A stretch of 64,000 bases of DNA from Negativicutes bacterium (GTDB lineage Bacteria; Bacillota; JAAYKD01): assembly GCA_021372785.1 (NCBI GenBank), contig JAJFTT010000023.1, positions 1 to 64,000 of the forward strand. Direction: 5' to 3'. Both the position numbers and the translations under genes were made by a program. This document shows positions 42,057-50,283 of the stretch, in pieces; position 1 is the first letter of the stretch; each line of letters starts with the position of its first letter. Below the pieces are notes generated by a model. It was not told the DNA's origin. It saw only the letters and a program-made list of their open reading frames with translations, and did not search any database.

Positions 42057-42280
42057 CTAAACCAGAGAGACAACTTCATAACCGGCTTTGCTGACGGCGG
42101 CTATTAAGACAGCATCATCAATGGGGGCGGAAAGGGTGATGACGGCGGTTTTACTGGCCAGATCCACTTGAGCGGACACACCGGCAATCGCATTCAGCGC
42201 CTTTTCTACTCTGCCGACACAATGCATGCAACTCATGCCTTCAATTATCATTTTTTTGGTCATGATGAACACTCCTTTTT
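42057..42280 (-). promoter_or_regulatory. copZ: Internal ribosome-binding site and ATG that could yield free CopZ
   Basis: Within the copA frame, on the minus strand, AAAAAGGAG (42280-42272) lies eight bases before ATG 42263. From this ATG to the stop at 42057 is a complete 68-residue CopZ-like protein beginning MTKKMIIEGMSCMHC. No stop codon separates it from the upstream linker. Both a fusion and a free chaperone could be made from one mRNA. Confidence 0.6.
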
Positions 42281-44654
42281 CATTTTCTTTTATCTTCAGC
42301 ACTCTGTCAATGTTCTGCACAAACAGAGGTTCTGACTTCGCCGGGGCTTCGCTGTTTTCTGCGGTCAGTTGCCGTGCGACCAGCTGCGGTCGGAACAACT
42401 TGAGACGAAGCGCATTGGTCACAACACTGACGGAACTGAAACTCATGGCTGCGGCAGCAAACATCGGGTTCAGTTTCCAGCCCAAAAGGCTGTAAAAGAC
42501 ACCGGCAGCCAGAGGAATTCCGAGAATGTTATAGAAGAAAGCCCAGAATAAATTTTGTTTGATATTGCGGATCACGGCTTTGCTTAATTCGATGGCGGTG
42601 ACTGCATCCAAGAGATCGCTTTTCATCAGCACGATATCGGCCGATTCGATGGCGACATCGGTACCGGCTCCAATGGCGATACCCACATCGGCTCGCGCCA
42701 AAGCAGGGGCATCGTTGATGCCGTCGCCGATCATGGCCACCACTTTGCCTTGCGCTTGCAGTTTACGGATTTCCAGTTCTTTATCCTGCGGCAGGACTTC
42801 CGCTACGACCCGGTCGATGCCGGTTTTACGTTGGATGGCAGCGGCCGTTCTTTGATTGTCGCCGGTCAGCATGATCACGTCGATACCCAGTTTTTTCAAG
42901 GCGGCAATCGCCGCTGTGCTGGTGGGTTTGACCACATCGGCTGCGGCGATGATGCCGAGCAGCCGGTGATCTTCCGCGAAGTAGAGCGGGGTTTTGCCAT
43001 CTTCCGCGAAGGCATCGGCCTGCGAGACCAGTTCCGCCGTTTCAATCGCTAAGGTCTGCATCATTTTTAAGTTGCCCGCAGAAACCGTTTTGCCGTTGAC
43101 AACAGCGCTGATCCCCTGACCGGGGATGACTTGAAAATCGGCGGCATTGGGGATTGAAATTCCTTTTTCTTTGCTTAAGAGCAGAATGGCTTCAGCCAGG
43201 GGATGTTCGGATTTTGCTTCTACGGCAGCCGCTTTCTGCAACAATTCTTCGCTGCTGACAGAACCTAAGGTCAAAAAGTCGGTCACTCTCGGTTTCCCTT
43301 CCGTGACAGTGCCGGTTTTATCCAGGATGACGGTATCGATCGTATGAGCCATTTCCAGCGCTTCCGCCGATTTGATCAGGATACCGTTTTCGGCGCCCTT
43401 GCCGGTACCGACCATGATGGCGACCGGCGTGGCCAAACCCAAAGCGCAGGGACAGGAGATGACCAAAACGGCAATACCGATGGAGAGAGCAAAATCAAAG
43501 GGATAGCCCAGCAGCAGCCAAACAAGCGTTGCTAAGAGCGAGATGGCCATGACGGTCGGCACAAAAATGCCGGACACCTTATCGGCCAGTTTGGAAATCG
43601 GCGCTTTGGAGGAACTTGCTTCTTCCACCAGACGGATAATCTGGGCCAGGGTGGTATCGTCGCCCACCCGGGTGGCGCGGAACTGCAGATAACCGTTTTT
43701 ATTGACCGTGGCCGCGATCAGCTTATCGCCGGTTTGCTTTTCCACCGGCATGCTTTCACCGGTCAGAGCCGCTTCGTCCACGGCGGAATTGCCTTCCGTG
43801 ATGATACCGTCCACCGGCACGCTTTGTCCCGGGCGAACAATGACGATATCGCCGGGAACCACATCGGAGACGGAGATCTCTGTTTCCAACCCGTCGCGCA
43901 GCACGGTGGCTGTCTTGGGAGTCAGATCCATCAGTTTAGAAATGGCTTCGGAGGTTCTGCTCTTGGAGCGGGCTTCCAGCCATTTGCCCATGGTGATCAA
44001 GGTCAGGATGGTGGCGGCCGATTCAAAATAGAGATCCATGGCAAACTGCATGGCGGTTTCGTGATTGCCGCTGCCAAGCGCGAAACCGATTTGATAGATG
44101 GCATAGATGCCATAAAGCAGGGCGGCGGAGGAACCGACAGCGATCAGGGAATCCATGTTGGGAGAGCGATGCCATAGGGTCTTAAAACCGGTGATAAAGT
44201 AATTCCGATTGAAGTAGACAATCGGCAGGCTCAGCAAAAACTGCGTGAAGACAAACGGTAAAAGATTGGGCATCCCGCTGAAGAATGAGGGGAAGGGCAA
44301 TCCCAGCATTTTTGCCATGGTGATGTAGAGCAGAGGCAGCAAGAAAATCAGAGAAGAGAAGAATTGCCGCTTTTTTTCCTGCGCTTCTTTGGCGGAAAGA
44401 TTTTCCCGCGGGGCAGCGCTTTCCGGCAGGGCTTTTGCCTTTGTGGCAGGTGCGGCAGTATAACCGGCATCTTCCACCAGACGGGAAATATCCTGCTCCG
44501 ATAATTTGGTTTCATCATAATCGATCTGCATATTGTTGGCGAGCAGATTGACCGCGATCTGACGCACGCCATCCGTTTTGCTTAAACTTTTTTCGATATG
44601 GGCCGAACAGGCAGAGCAGGTCATGCCCGTGATATTGAATTTTTGTTTCATCAT
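42057..44654 (-). CDS. copA: Copper-exporting P1B ATPase CopA with fused C-terminal CopZ-like domain
   Basis: The 865-residue membrane ATPase has an N-terminal heavy-metal domain (GMTCSACSAH, residue 10), eight membrane helices, TGES, the transport motif SCPCALG, the phosphorylation site DKTGT, SEHPLAEA and GDGINDAPA. This marks a Cu(I) exporter that moves cytoplasmic copper outward. Unusually a second heavy-metal domain of 68 residues (GMSCMHCVGR) follows the last helix after a linker. It begins with its own ATG at 42263 and ribosome-binding site. It looks like a copZ chaperone gene fused in frame to copA. ATG 44654 follows GGAGG and is preceded by a CsoR-type operator and consensus promoter. 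Confidence 0.92.
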   Translation of the reverse strand: MMKQKFNITGMTCSACSAHIEKSLSKTDGVRQIAVNLLANNMQIDYDETKLSEQDISRLVEDAGYTAAPATKAKALPESAAPRENLSAKEAQEKKRQFFSSLIFLLPLLYITMAKMLGLPFPSFFSGMPNLLPFVFTQFLLSLPIVYFNRNYFITGFKTLWHRSPNMDSLIAVGSSAALLYGIYAIYQIGFALGSGNHETAMQFAMDLYFESAATILTLITMGKWLEARSKSRTSEAISKLMDLTPKTATVLRDGLETEISVSDVVPGDIVIVRPGQSVPVDGIITEGNSAVDEAALTGESMPVEKQTGDKLIAATVNKNGYLQFRATRVGDDTTLAQIIRLVEEASSSKAPISKLADKVSGIFVPTVMAISLLATLVWLLLGYPFDFALSIGIAVLVISCPCALGLATPVAIMVGTGKGAENGILIKSAEALEMAHTIDTVILDKTGTVTEGKPRVTDFLTLGSVSSEELLQKAAAVEAKSEHPLAEAILLLSKEKGISIPNAADFQVIPGQGISAVVNGKTVSAGNLKMMQTLAIETAELVSQADAFAEDGKTPLYFAEDHRLLGIIAAADVVKPTSTAAIAALKKLGIDVIMLTGDNQRTAAAIQRKTGIDRVVAEVLPQDKELEIRKLQAQGKVVAMIGDGINDAPALARADVGIAIGAGTDVAIESADIVLMKSDLLDAVTAIELSKAVIRNIKQNLFWAFFYNILGIPLAAGVFYSLLGWKLNPMFAAAAMSFSSVSVVTNALRLKLFRPQLVARQLTAENSEAPAKSEPLFVQNIDRVLKIKENEKGVFIMTKKMIIEGMSCMHCVGRVEKALNAIAGVSAQVDLASKTAVITLSAPIDDAVLIAAVSKAGYEVVSLV

Positions 44655-44667
44655 TAAACCTCCAAGA

Positions 44668-44689
44668 ATACCCCCACCCGGAGGGGGTG
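44668..44689 (-). promoter_or_regulatory. CsoR-type operator
   Basis: ATACCCCCACCCGGAGGGGG followed by TGT has two G/C tracts in opposite orientation, the usual form of CsoR sites. It covers the region just downstream of the copA -10, where a bound repressor would block transcription. Confidence 0.75.
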
Positions 44690-44700
44690 TCTGCAGATTC

Positions 44701-44729
44701 AGTATAGGCGCTCTTTAGAAAAATGTCAA
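44701..44729 (-). promoter_or_regulatory. copA promoter
   Basis: On the minus strand TTGACA (44729-44724) and TATACT (44706-44701) are separated by 17 bases, a perfect spacing and near-consensus pair. Confidence 0.85.
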
Positions 44730-44820
44730 GAGCAAAATGTAAAAATATTTTTCCTGAAAATGCGAAAAGCAAAAAGCCCTGCCGAATCTCTCAGCAAGGG
44801 GGCTCTGCCGGGTAAGAAAG

Positions 44821-44852
44821 ACCCGCAGCGCCGTTGCGCACTGCGGGTTTTA
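44821..44852. terminator. Terminator of the gene at 44876
   Basis: ACCCGCAG (44821-44828) pairs with CTGCGGGT (44841-44848), with CGC/GCG inside. On the minus strand it is followed by a pyrimidine-rich CTTTCTT. It also isolates the copA promoter. Confidence 0.7.
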
Positions 44853-44875
44853 ACGAGGCTGCAGAGCCGGTAAAT

Positions 44876-45895
44876 TCATTGGAGGCGATAAGTTTGACTG
44901 GGTGTTTTGATCGTGTTGATCCCTTCCAGTACAAAATGGGCAACGGGGTCTTTTTTCAGGCTGGGAGCAGAAAGGCAGGCATAGAGCGGCAAACCATGCG
45001 GACCGCGGGAACGCTGCCTTTCGGCTGTGAGCAGAAGGCAGCCAGGATCAGCGGCGCCGCCGATGATCCCGATTGCAGCGGCTCCTTCCGGGTTGCCTGC
45101 TTGCTGAATCGATTTCATCAATTGGCTGTCGCTGCCAAACTGCAGACTGTCGGCGGCAGGCAAAGCCGGTTCGATTTCATAGGAGCCCTGAAAGGCGTAA
45201 AAATTGCGCATGCCCTGATTGCCAAAAGGGATTTCAATCTCCTGCGGTTCCCGGTAATAGAGCGTGTGCCGGACACCGGTGGTCGGGTGGGTAAAACAAA
45301 CGGTTCTGCTTTCCGGCGCGGCGGTGATATCGAATTTTAGCTCCAGCAGAGAAAACCATTGCTCCGGCAGGGTGACCAGCCGCAGCTCCTGAATTCGGTT
45401 CAGCCGCAGTCCGCGCGCCAATTTTTGCCATAAAGATTTGGTTTTTGGATAGGGCAGACAAACGCGCGTACAGGCAAAGCAGCGGTGCTGCCGCAAAATT
45501 GAGGCATAAGCTTTCCGTTGCGGCAGCAGTAGATCATCCTCCTGCTGCCAGGGAACGCAGAGACGGCTGGAGGAGGTATCATTCTGTTCTGCTTTTTGCC
45601 CGTTGAGCCAGATTTCCTGCCAATGCAGCGGTTGGTACGGATGCTCCTGTTCGGCGCAGCGGCGCAGTAAGGGAGTCAGCTTGTCATCGATATTTTCGTA
45701 CTTGGCGACGAACTCGGCAAGCTTTGCTTCATCCAGAAAGGTAATCAAATCAAACACGATACCCCGAGGGAAGCGGTAGATGACCGGAATCCAATGCGTA
45801 TGACCGGCATGTTCAAATTGCCAATTGATTTTCTGCGGCAATCCGCGCGTCCCTTTTTTCTTGCGCCACAGACTGGCATCATAATATACTTTCAT
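44876..45895 (-). CDS. Conserved hypothetical protein, 339 residues
   Basis: ATG 45895 follows GAGGTG. The soluble product starts MKVYYDASLWRKKKGTRGLP and contains several short blocks (WIPVIYRFPRGIVFDLITFL, TVCFTHPTTGVRHTLYYREP) with many tryptophan, histidine and arginine residues. Three cysteines lie close together in RQHRCFACTRVCLPYP near residue 140, a possible metal site. No domain recognised. It is a single-gene unit, convergent with nothing and unrelated to the adjacent copper operon as far as can be seen. Confidence 0.6.
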   Translation of the reverse strand: MKVYYDASLWRKKKGTRGLPQKINWQFEHAGHTHWIPVIYRFPRGIVFDLITFLDEAKLAEFVAKYENIDDKLTPLLRRCAEQEHPYQPLHWQEIWLNGQKAEQNDTSSSRLCVPWQQEDDLLLPQRKAYASILRQHRCFACTRVCLPYPKTKSLWQKLARGLRLNRIQELRLVTLPEQWFSLLELKFDITAAPESRTVCFTHPTTGVRHTLYYREPQEIEIPFGNQGMRNFYAFQGSYEIEPALPAADSLQFGSDSQLMKSIQQAGNPEGAAAIGIIGGAADPGCLLLTAERQRSRGPHGLPLYACLSAPSLKKDPVAHFVLEGINTIKTPSQTYRLQ

Positions 45896-46055
45896 TGCCG
45901 CACCTCATTCTAAATAATAAATCAACTTTCGCACTTGATGTCAGCTTGTCGCTTCCGGCGGCTAAAAAAAGCGGGCGGCAGAGCCGTATTTGATCTGACG
46001 CCGATTTTTCTGTATTTTGAATACCAATGCAAAATTGCTTCACCCCCAGTGCCAA

Positions 46056-47831
46056 TCATGCCGTTTGCAGCTTGAGAGACGGTAGATTGGTAAGATCAAC
46101 CTCAAATGTCATTTCGAAGCTGCGATACCAGGGAAAGCGGAAACCGGAAACGGAAATTTCAGCGAAGGATTTCACGCTGACTTCCGTATATTGATCATAT
46201 AATGAAACAATGTAACTGCCCGAGTTTAAGTTCGCGATGATATTGCTGCCGGAAGCGCCGCCTGTGCCATCCATCACAGCTTTTTCCAACGCACCGTTGA
46301 TTTTATGAATCCATAAATCGCTGGCGCCGGGGTAGAAATTATTGCTGTTGCCGTCCCTGTTGATCAATTCTGACATGTAGTTTCTGCCGGTGCTGCAATA
46401 AGCAAGGTCCTCGATATATTGGAAGGCGGCATATTTCAGAAAACCTTCGGACGCACTGCCTGTCGGCTTTGCTTCATTTTTCAGGTAATTATAGCGTGCC
46501 AGGCCAAACCCGACTGAAAAGCCGATCCGGTTGCCGGTAGTGTTCCAGTTGCTGTAACCAATGATTTCTGCCAGGTTGACCTTATTGACCAAGTTCAACC
46601 CGAACGCCGGATTTCCGTCGTTGGTTCCGGTCGATGCATCCAGAATGATGGTTGGAATCTGCTGTTCGGTATTGTATTTTGCTTTTTCGATTAAATCTGT
46701 GATAGATTGGCTTTCCATGTCCGGCCTGTCCGGCTGCGTCAAGACCAGAATATCGATTTCACCGCTGTGATCAGCAGCAACGCTACAGCCTGCGCTGCTA
46801 AGATGATACTCGATGTTTTCTTGCAGTGTATTGACATCAAAGAAGTCGGCGATCCCGTCTGCCCGGCCGCCGAAATAAAAGACATTTGCCGTTACTGCCG
46901 CGGCATATTTTTCGCAACTCAATTTGGCAAGCGACATAATGGCCAGTTCATCTGCGCCGGAAAAAATGGAGCCATTCTCATGGATAAGCGATTTGATGAA
47001 TGCAATCTCGCTGGTCTGGACAGAGGCGCTGCTGCTGGCGTCATCGATTCCAATGTAATAATATAAATTGCCGTTGCTTGCTGCCTGAATCATCCGACAG
47101 AGCAGCCGCAGCTTACGTTCGCGCACAGCAACGATATTGTCGATCATCTCATCGGTCAGGTATCCTCCGAAGGCTGCAAGATCGTCTGCGGTGATTTTGC
47201 TGCCATCGGCTTTGTTCCGATAGTTTTTGATGATATTATCGATTGTCAGTTCAGAGCCGCTCAGGGTCGGACGAGGTATCAGATTATAGTAATACAGCGC
47301 GTAATAATCGTCGGTGGTAGCGCCCTGATATCCCGGAGTAGAATAAGCCAGACGCGTCAGGGTGCTTAAAATGATTACGCGATTTTTTTTCGCCAAGGCA
47401 GTCAGGGAGTCGATGATGGCATTTTCTTCACTGAGATCGGCATCACTCATGATGCGTGACTGAACCAATCCGCCGGACATCATCTGGTCGAAAGAGATCA
47501 CATAAAAATCACAGCCTGCCTGGTCCTGCTTCCAGATCCAGTCAAGCAGTGCTTCCCGGTCGCCGTATTGCGTCCCATTGCAATTCTTGGGCTGCCCATC
47601 CAGCACGGTTGCATAGAGATCTTCTTCAGGCAGCAGAAGATCAAAACCGGTGGCTTTGGCCGCCATGATCATTCTTTCTTTGTTGCAGGGTCTGTTATCC
47701 AGCGGAACATATGCGATTTTGCCGGGGTTCGAAGCGACGGCATGCGGTATGAGTCCGCAGTTTGATAAAAACAGACTTGCACAGAGCAGGTATCCGGTCA
47801 GAACCAGAAACTTACGCAGAGGATGGTTCAT
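46056..47831 (-). CDS. DUF4127 lipoprotein
   Basis: ATG 47831 (AAGGAG nine bases upstream) gives 591 residues with a type II signal peptide ending LSNC, so the protein should be lipid-anchored outside the cell. The mature part has the DUF4127 start KIAYVPLDNRPCNKERMIMA and later blocks ISFDQMMSGGLVQSR and GIDDASSSASVQTSEIAF. The family occurs in Bacillota and Actinobacteria and is of unknown function; the acidic and serine motifs suggest a hydrolase. The C-terminal 110 residues form an extra beta domain. It is a single-gene unit. Confidence 0.85.
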   Translation of the reverse strand: MNHPLRKFLVLTGYLLCASLFLSNCGLIPHAVASNPGKIAYVPLDNRPCNKERMIMAAKATGFDLLLPEEDLYATVLDGQPKNCNGTQYGDREALLDWIWKQDQAGCDFYVISFDQMMSGGLVQSRIMSDADLSEENAIIDSLTALAKKNRVIILSTLTRLAYSTPGYQGATTDDYYALYYYNLIPRPTLSGSELTIDNIIKNYRNKADGSKITADDLAAFGGYLTDEMIDNIVAVRERKLRLLCRMIQAASNGNLYYYIGIDDASSSASVQTSEIAFIKSLIHENGSIFSGADELAIMSLAKLSCEKYAAAVTANVFYFGGRADGIADFFDVNTLQENIEYHLSSAGCSVAADHSGEIDILVLTQPDRPDMESQSITDLIEKAKYNTEQQIPTIILDASTGTNDGNPAFGLNLVNKVNLAEIIGYSNWNTTGNRIGFSVGFGLARYNYLKNEAKPTGSASEGFLKYAAFQYIEDLAYCSTGRNYMSELINRDGNSNNFYPGASDLWIHKINGALEKAVMDGTGGASGSNIIANLNSGSYIVSLYDQYTEVSVKSFAEISVSGFRFPWYRSFEMTFEVDLTNLPSLKLQTA

Positions 47832-48013
47832 TTGCTTTTTCTCCTTGTTTGCTCTGCTGCCTTCTGCCGTTTTTGCCTGACCCAAGAAGTCACTCCCCTT
47901 TCCGGATTGTCAGGTCTCTGACATTAGAGAAAAAGGTTGTGACTTTATCAAGCGTTTGGCGGCAGTCAGACAAAAAATGGCAGTGAGCGATTCAAAAAGT
48001 GCGAATAGTCCAG

Positions 48014-48907
48014 CTATGGTTCGATTTTCTCTTTGCATTCTTCCAGATAATTGAGAACCACAGCGCGGATTTCCTGTAGAATTGCCAAATTTTCCAGGCG
48101 GGAGAAGCCGTCGGTCGTATCGCTGATCTGTTTGAGCACCCCGTCCACCGCGCCGCTTTGCAGCATGCTATCGGTAACAGCCAGGTCGGTCTCATCCTCA
48201 TAGAGCAGATTTTGCTTGCAGAGCAGACTCAGGATGCCAACCAGACCATAGCCACCCCAATTGGATACCCCGCAGGAAAGCAAATGATCGGCTGCGAAAG
48301 CGGCGCAGATGATGTCGCCTTGCGGAACTTGGTTTTGAATCTGGACCGACACTTTACCCATGCCGACTTCATTGCCGCCGTCTCCGATGCAGCTGATCGG
48401 GATTTGCATTTCTCTGGCGCGCACGAAGAGAGGGTCGGTATCGGGACAGAAATCGGTGATATCAACGGCATGCATGGAATAGGCGCGGCCGTCAAAGGCA
48501 CGGCCGCAGCGTTCCAGACCGATCAGATGCTGCGGCTGAAACGCTTCCAGACAGGTCAGTAATTCTTTGATATCATCCGAGCTGCGGTGAATATACAAAT
48601 CCGCTTTTAACTGCAGCAGCGTGATTAAATTCCGCAGAATGGTTTCGCTGTAGGGATCGCTGACCAGGCAGACTTGTTTGCCCAAACGTTCCAAAGCGTT
48701 CGCCAGGCAAATACTTCCCAAAGGACCGTCGGTTTCACCGATACCGCAGTCTGGAATGCAAAACCCGGTGACGATCATCACTTTTTCGGCAGCCAGCAGT
48801 TGTTCTGCGGTATCGTAAAATTCATGCCAGTCGGAAGTTCCCTGTATCCCCCGTTCGGTTGTATAACGGGAACAGATCTCCGCGATTTTTTCCACCGCGT
48901 ACCGCAT
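48014..48907 (-). CDS. DUF4392 protein, D-glutamate cyclase C-terminal part
   Basis: The 297-residue protein matches the DUF4392 domain, which forms the C-terminal half of vertebrate DGLUCY (D-glutamate cyclase). Conserved blocks are VMIVTGFCIPDCGIGETDGP, HLIGLERCGRAFDGRAYSMH and SCIGDGGNEVGMGK. DGLUCY turns D-glutamate into 5-oxo-D-proline. The gene follows the DUF1445 gene by 27 bases in the same direction, so the two halves are encoded separately here but together. The substrate is inferred from the eukaryotic fusion. Confidence 0.85.
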   Translation of the reverse strand: MRYAVEKIAEICSRYTTERGIQGTSDWHEFYDTAEQLLAAEKVMIVTGFCIPDCGIGETDGPLGSICLANALERLGKQVCLVSDPYSETILRNLITLLQLKADLYIHRSSDDIKELLTCLEAFQPQHLIGLERCGRAFDGRAYSMHAVDITDFCPDTDPLFVRAREMQIPISCIGDGGNEVGMGKVSVQIQNQVPQGDIICAAFAADHLLSCGVSNWGGYGLVGILSLLCKQNLLYEDETDLAVTDSMLQSGAVDGVLKQISDTTDGFSRLENLAILQEIRAVVLNYLEECKEKIEP

Positions 48908-48934
48908 AGTACTTCTACCTCTTATTCTTTCGTT

Positions 48935-49726
48935 TCAGATTGCTAAATCGGCGTTTTTTATGTCGGTGATAAACATATGTCCGGGAGCATGGGTGATCAC
49001 CAAAGGCAGCTTGGCCTGCTCGATTACCGCCTGTGGCGTGACGCCGCAGGCCCAGAAGACAGGAATTTCACCCGCGCGGATTTCTACGGCATCGCCGTAA
49101 TCCGGTTTACTTAAATCTGCGATACCGATGGCGGCGGGATCGCCTAAATGCAGCGGGGCGCCATGAACTCTGGGGAAGTGACCGGTGATTTCTACCGCTC
49201 TTTCGGCATTTTCCGGTGTCATCGGCCGCATGCTGACTACGGTCGGTCCGGCAAAGCAGCCGACCGGCCGGCAGGCGATGTTTGTTTTGTACATCGGAAC
49301 ATTGCAACCCATACTGATATGCCGGATTTCAATCCCGGCCTGCAGCAAAGCTTCTTCAAAAGAGAAACTGCAGCCGATCAAAAAGCCTACGAAGTCGTCC
49401 TGCCAGAGTTCGCGGATATTCAATAATTCAGCCGTCTTGACACCATAGCGGTAAACAAAATAACGGGGTAAGTCCGTTCTCAAATCGGCTTTGGCTACGC
49501 TCGTCACCAGAGGACTGCCGGTGGCTGTGATTTCCAGCACAGGGCAAGGCCTGGGATTCTGTTCGGTAAATTGCTGAAAATCCTGCGCATATCGCTGCGG
49601 CAAAATGACTAAGTTTGCCTGCGCATAGCCGCCGCACAGGCCGGCAGTAGGTGAGGTGATGATTTCCCGGCGGATTTTCTGACGAACCTCAGCCGGAGTG
49701 GGCTGTGAATTTTTGTTTTGCATCAT
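48935..49726 (-). CDS. DUF1445 putative hydro-lyase, D-glutamate cyclase N-terminal part
   Basis: The 263-residue protein is full length for the DUF1445/YcsI family. Typical motifs are GLCGGYAQANLVILP, FLIGCSFSFEEAL, GCNVPMYKTNIAC, PVFWACGVTPQ and ITHAPGHMFITD. The family forms the N-terminal half of mammalian D-glutamate cyclase. ATG 49726 starts the operon with the DUF4392 gene. A divergent promoter with a T-box leader for valS lies upstream. In a bacterium that eats peptides it may scavenge D-glutamate from peptidoglycan. Confidence 0.88.
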   Translation of the reverse strand: MMQNKNSQPTPAEVRQKIRREIITSPTAGLCGGYAQANLVILPQRYAQDFQQFTEQNPRPCPVLEITATGSPLVTSVAKADLRTDLPRYFVYRYGVKTAELLNIRELWQDDFVGFLIGCSFSFEEALLQAGIEIRHISMGCNVPMYKTNIACRPVGCFAGPTVVSMRPMTPENAERAVEITGHFPRVHGAPLHLGDPAAIGIADLSKPDYGDAVEIRAGEIPVFWACGVTPQAVIEQAKLPLVITHAPGHMFITDIKNADLAI

Positions 49727-49872
49727 AACGCTGCCTGCCTTTCAAAGCTAAGAAGTTTGCTGTCACCCGTCTGTTTAGACGGAACATTGCTTTATTATAC
49801 GGTGTGCAGTAAGAAACGTCAAGGGAATCTCTCTTTGCAGAGCAATATTGTCCGGGAACGAGCCGGAGAGGC

Positions 49873-49901
49873 TTGACATTATTCAGTCCGCTTGCTATAC
49901 T
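49873..49901 (+). promoter_or_regulatory. Promoter of the T-box/valS unit
   Basis: TTGACA (49873-49878) and TATACT (49896-49901) with a 17-base spacer, a near-perfect promoter. Confidence 0.85.
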
Positions 49902-49904
49902 GAG

Positions 49905-50223
49905 ACTAATTTGATCAATGCAGAGAAGAGCCATGAGAAAGAGGAGTAAGTGCATCGCCAAAGCGCAGAGAGAAGATGGCTGCTGTAAATCTTCCTGAGG
50001 CAGGTGCTGAAGTAGCTTTTGAGCTGCTGATCTGAAAAACGGGGCAACCCGCTCGTAAGATCTGCCGGGTTTTCCGCCGTTATCAGGAAAGAGGCGTTCG
50101 CTGCTGTCGGCAGCGAGCCTTCCAAGTGCGAAGCAGGCAGCTTCGAAATTAGGTGGTACCGCGGATCGGCGTTCTATTCGTCCTAAAAGATACAAGGTGA
50201 TGGTATCTTTTAGGACGTTTTTC
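49905..50223 (+). promoter_or_regulatory. T-box riboswitch with valine specifier GUA
   Basis: The leader has the expected order. The apical part of stem I carries AGAGAG and a GGCTGCTGTAA loop closed by AAGAT/ATCTT near 49964-49994. The specifier is GAA-GUA-GC with GUA at 50012-50014. The conserved T-box core AGGTGGTACCGCGG lies at 50151-50164. The terminator is GTCCTAAAAGATAC (50180-50193) paired with GTATCTTTTAGGAC (50203-50216) plus U-run. Uncharged tRNA-Val (anticodon UAC) should stabilise the antiterminator and switch on the synthetase gene. GUA as specifier agrees with the downstream gene. Confidence 0.9.
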
Positions 50224-50283
50224 TTTTCGGCGGGCGGGCAGAGCATCCCGTACTTAGCCCAATCAGTGAGGAGGCTTTTTGAG

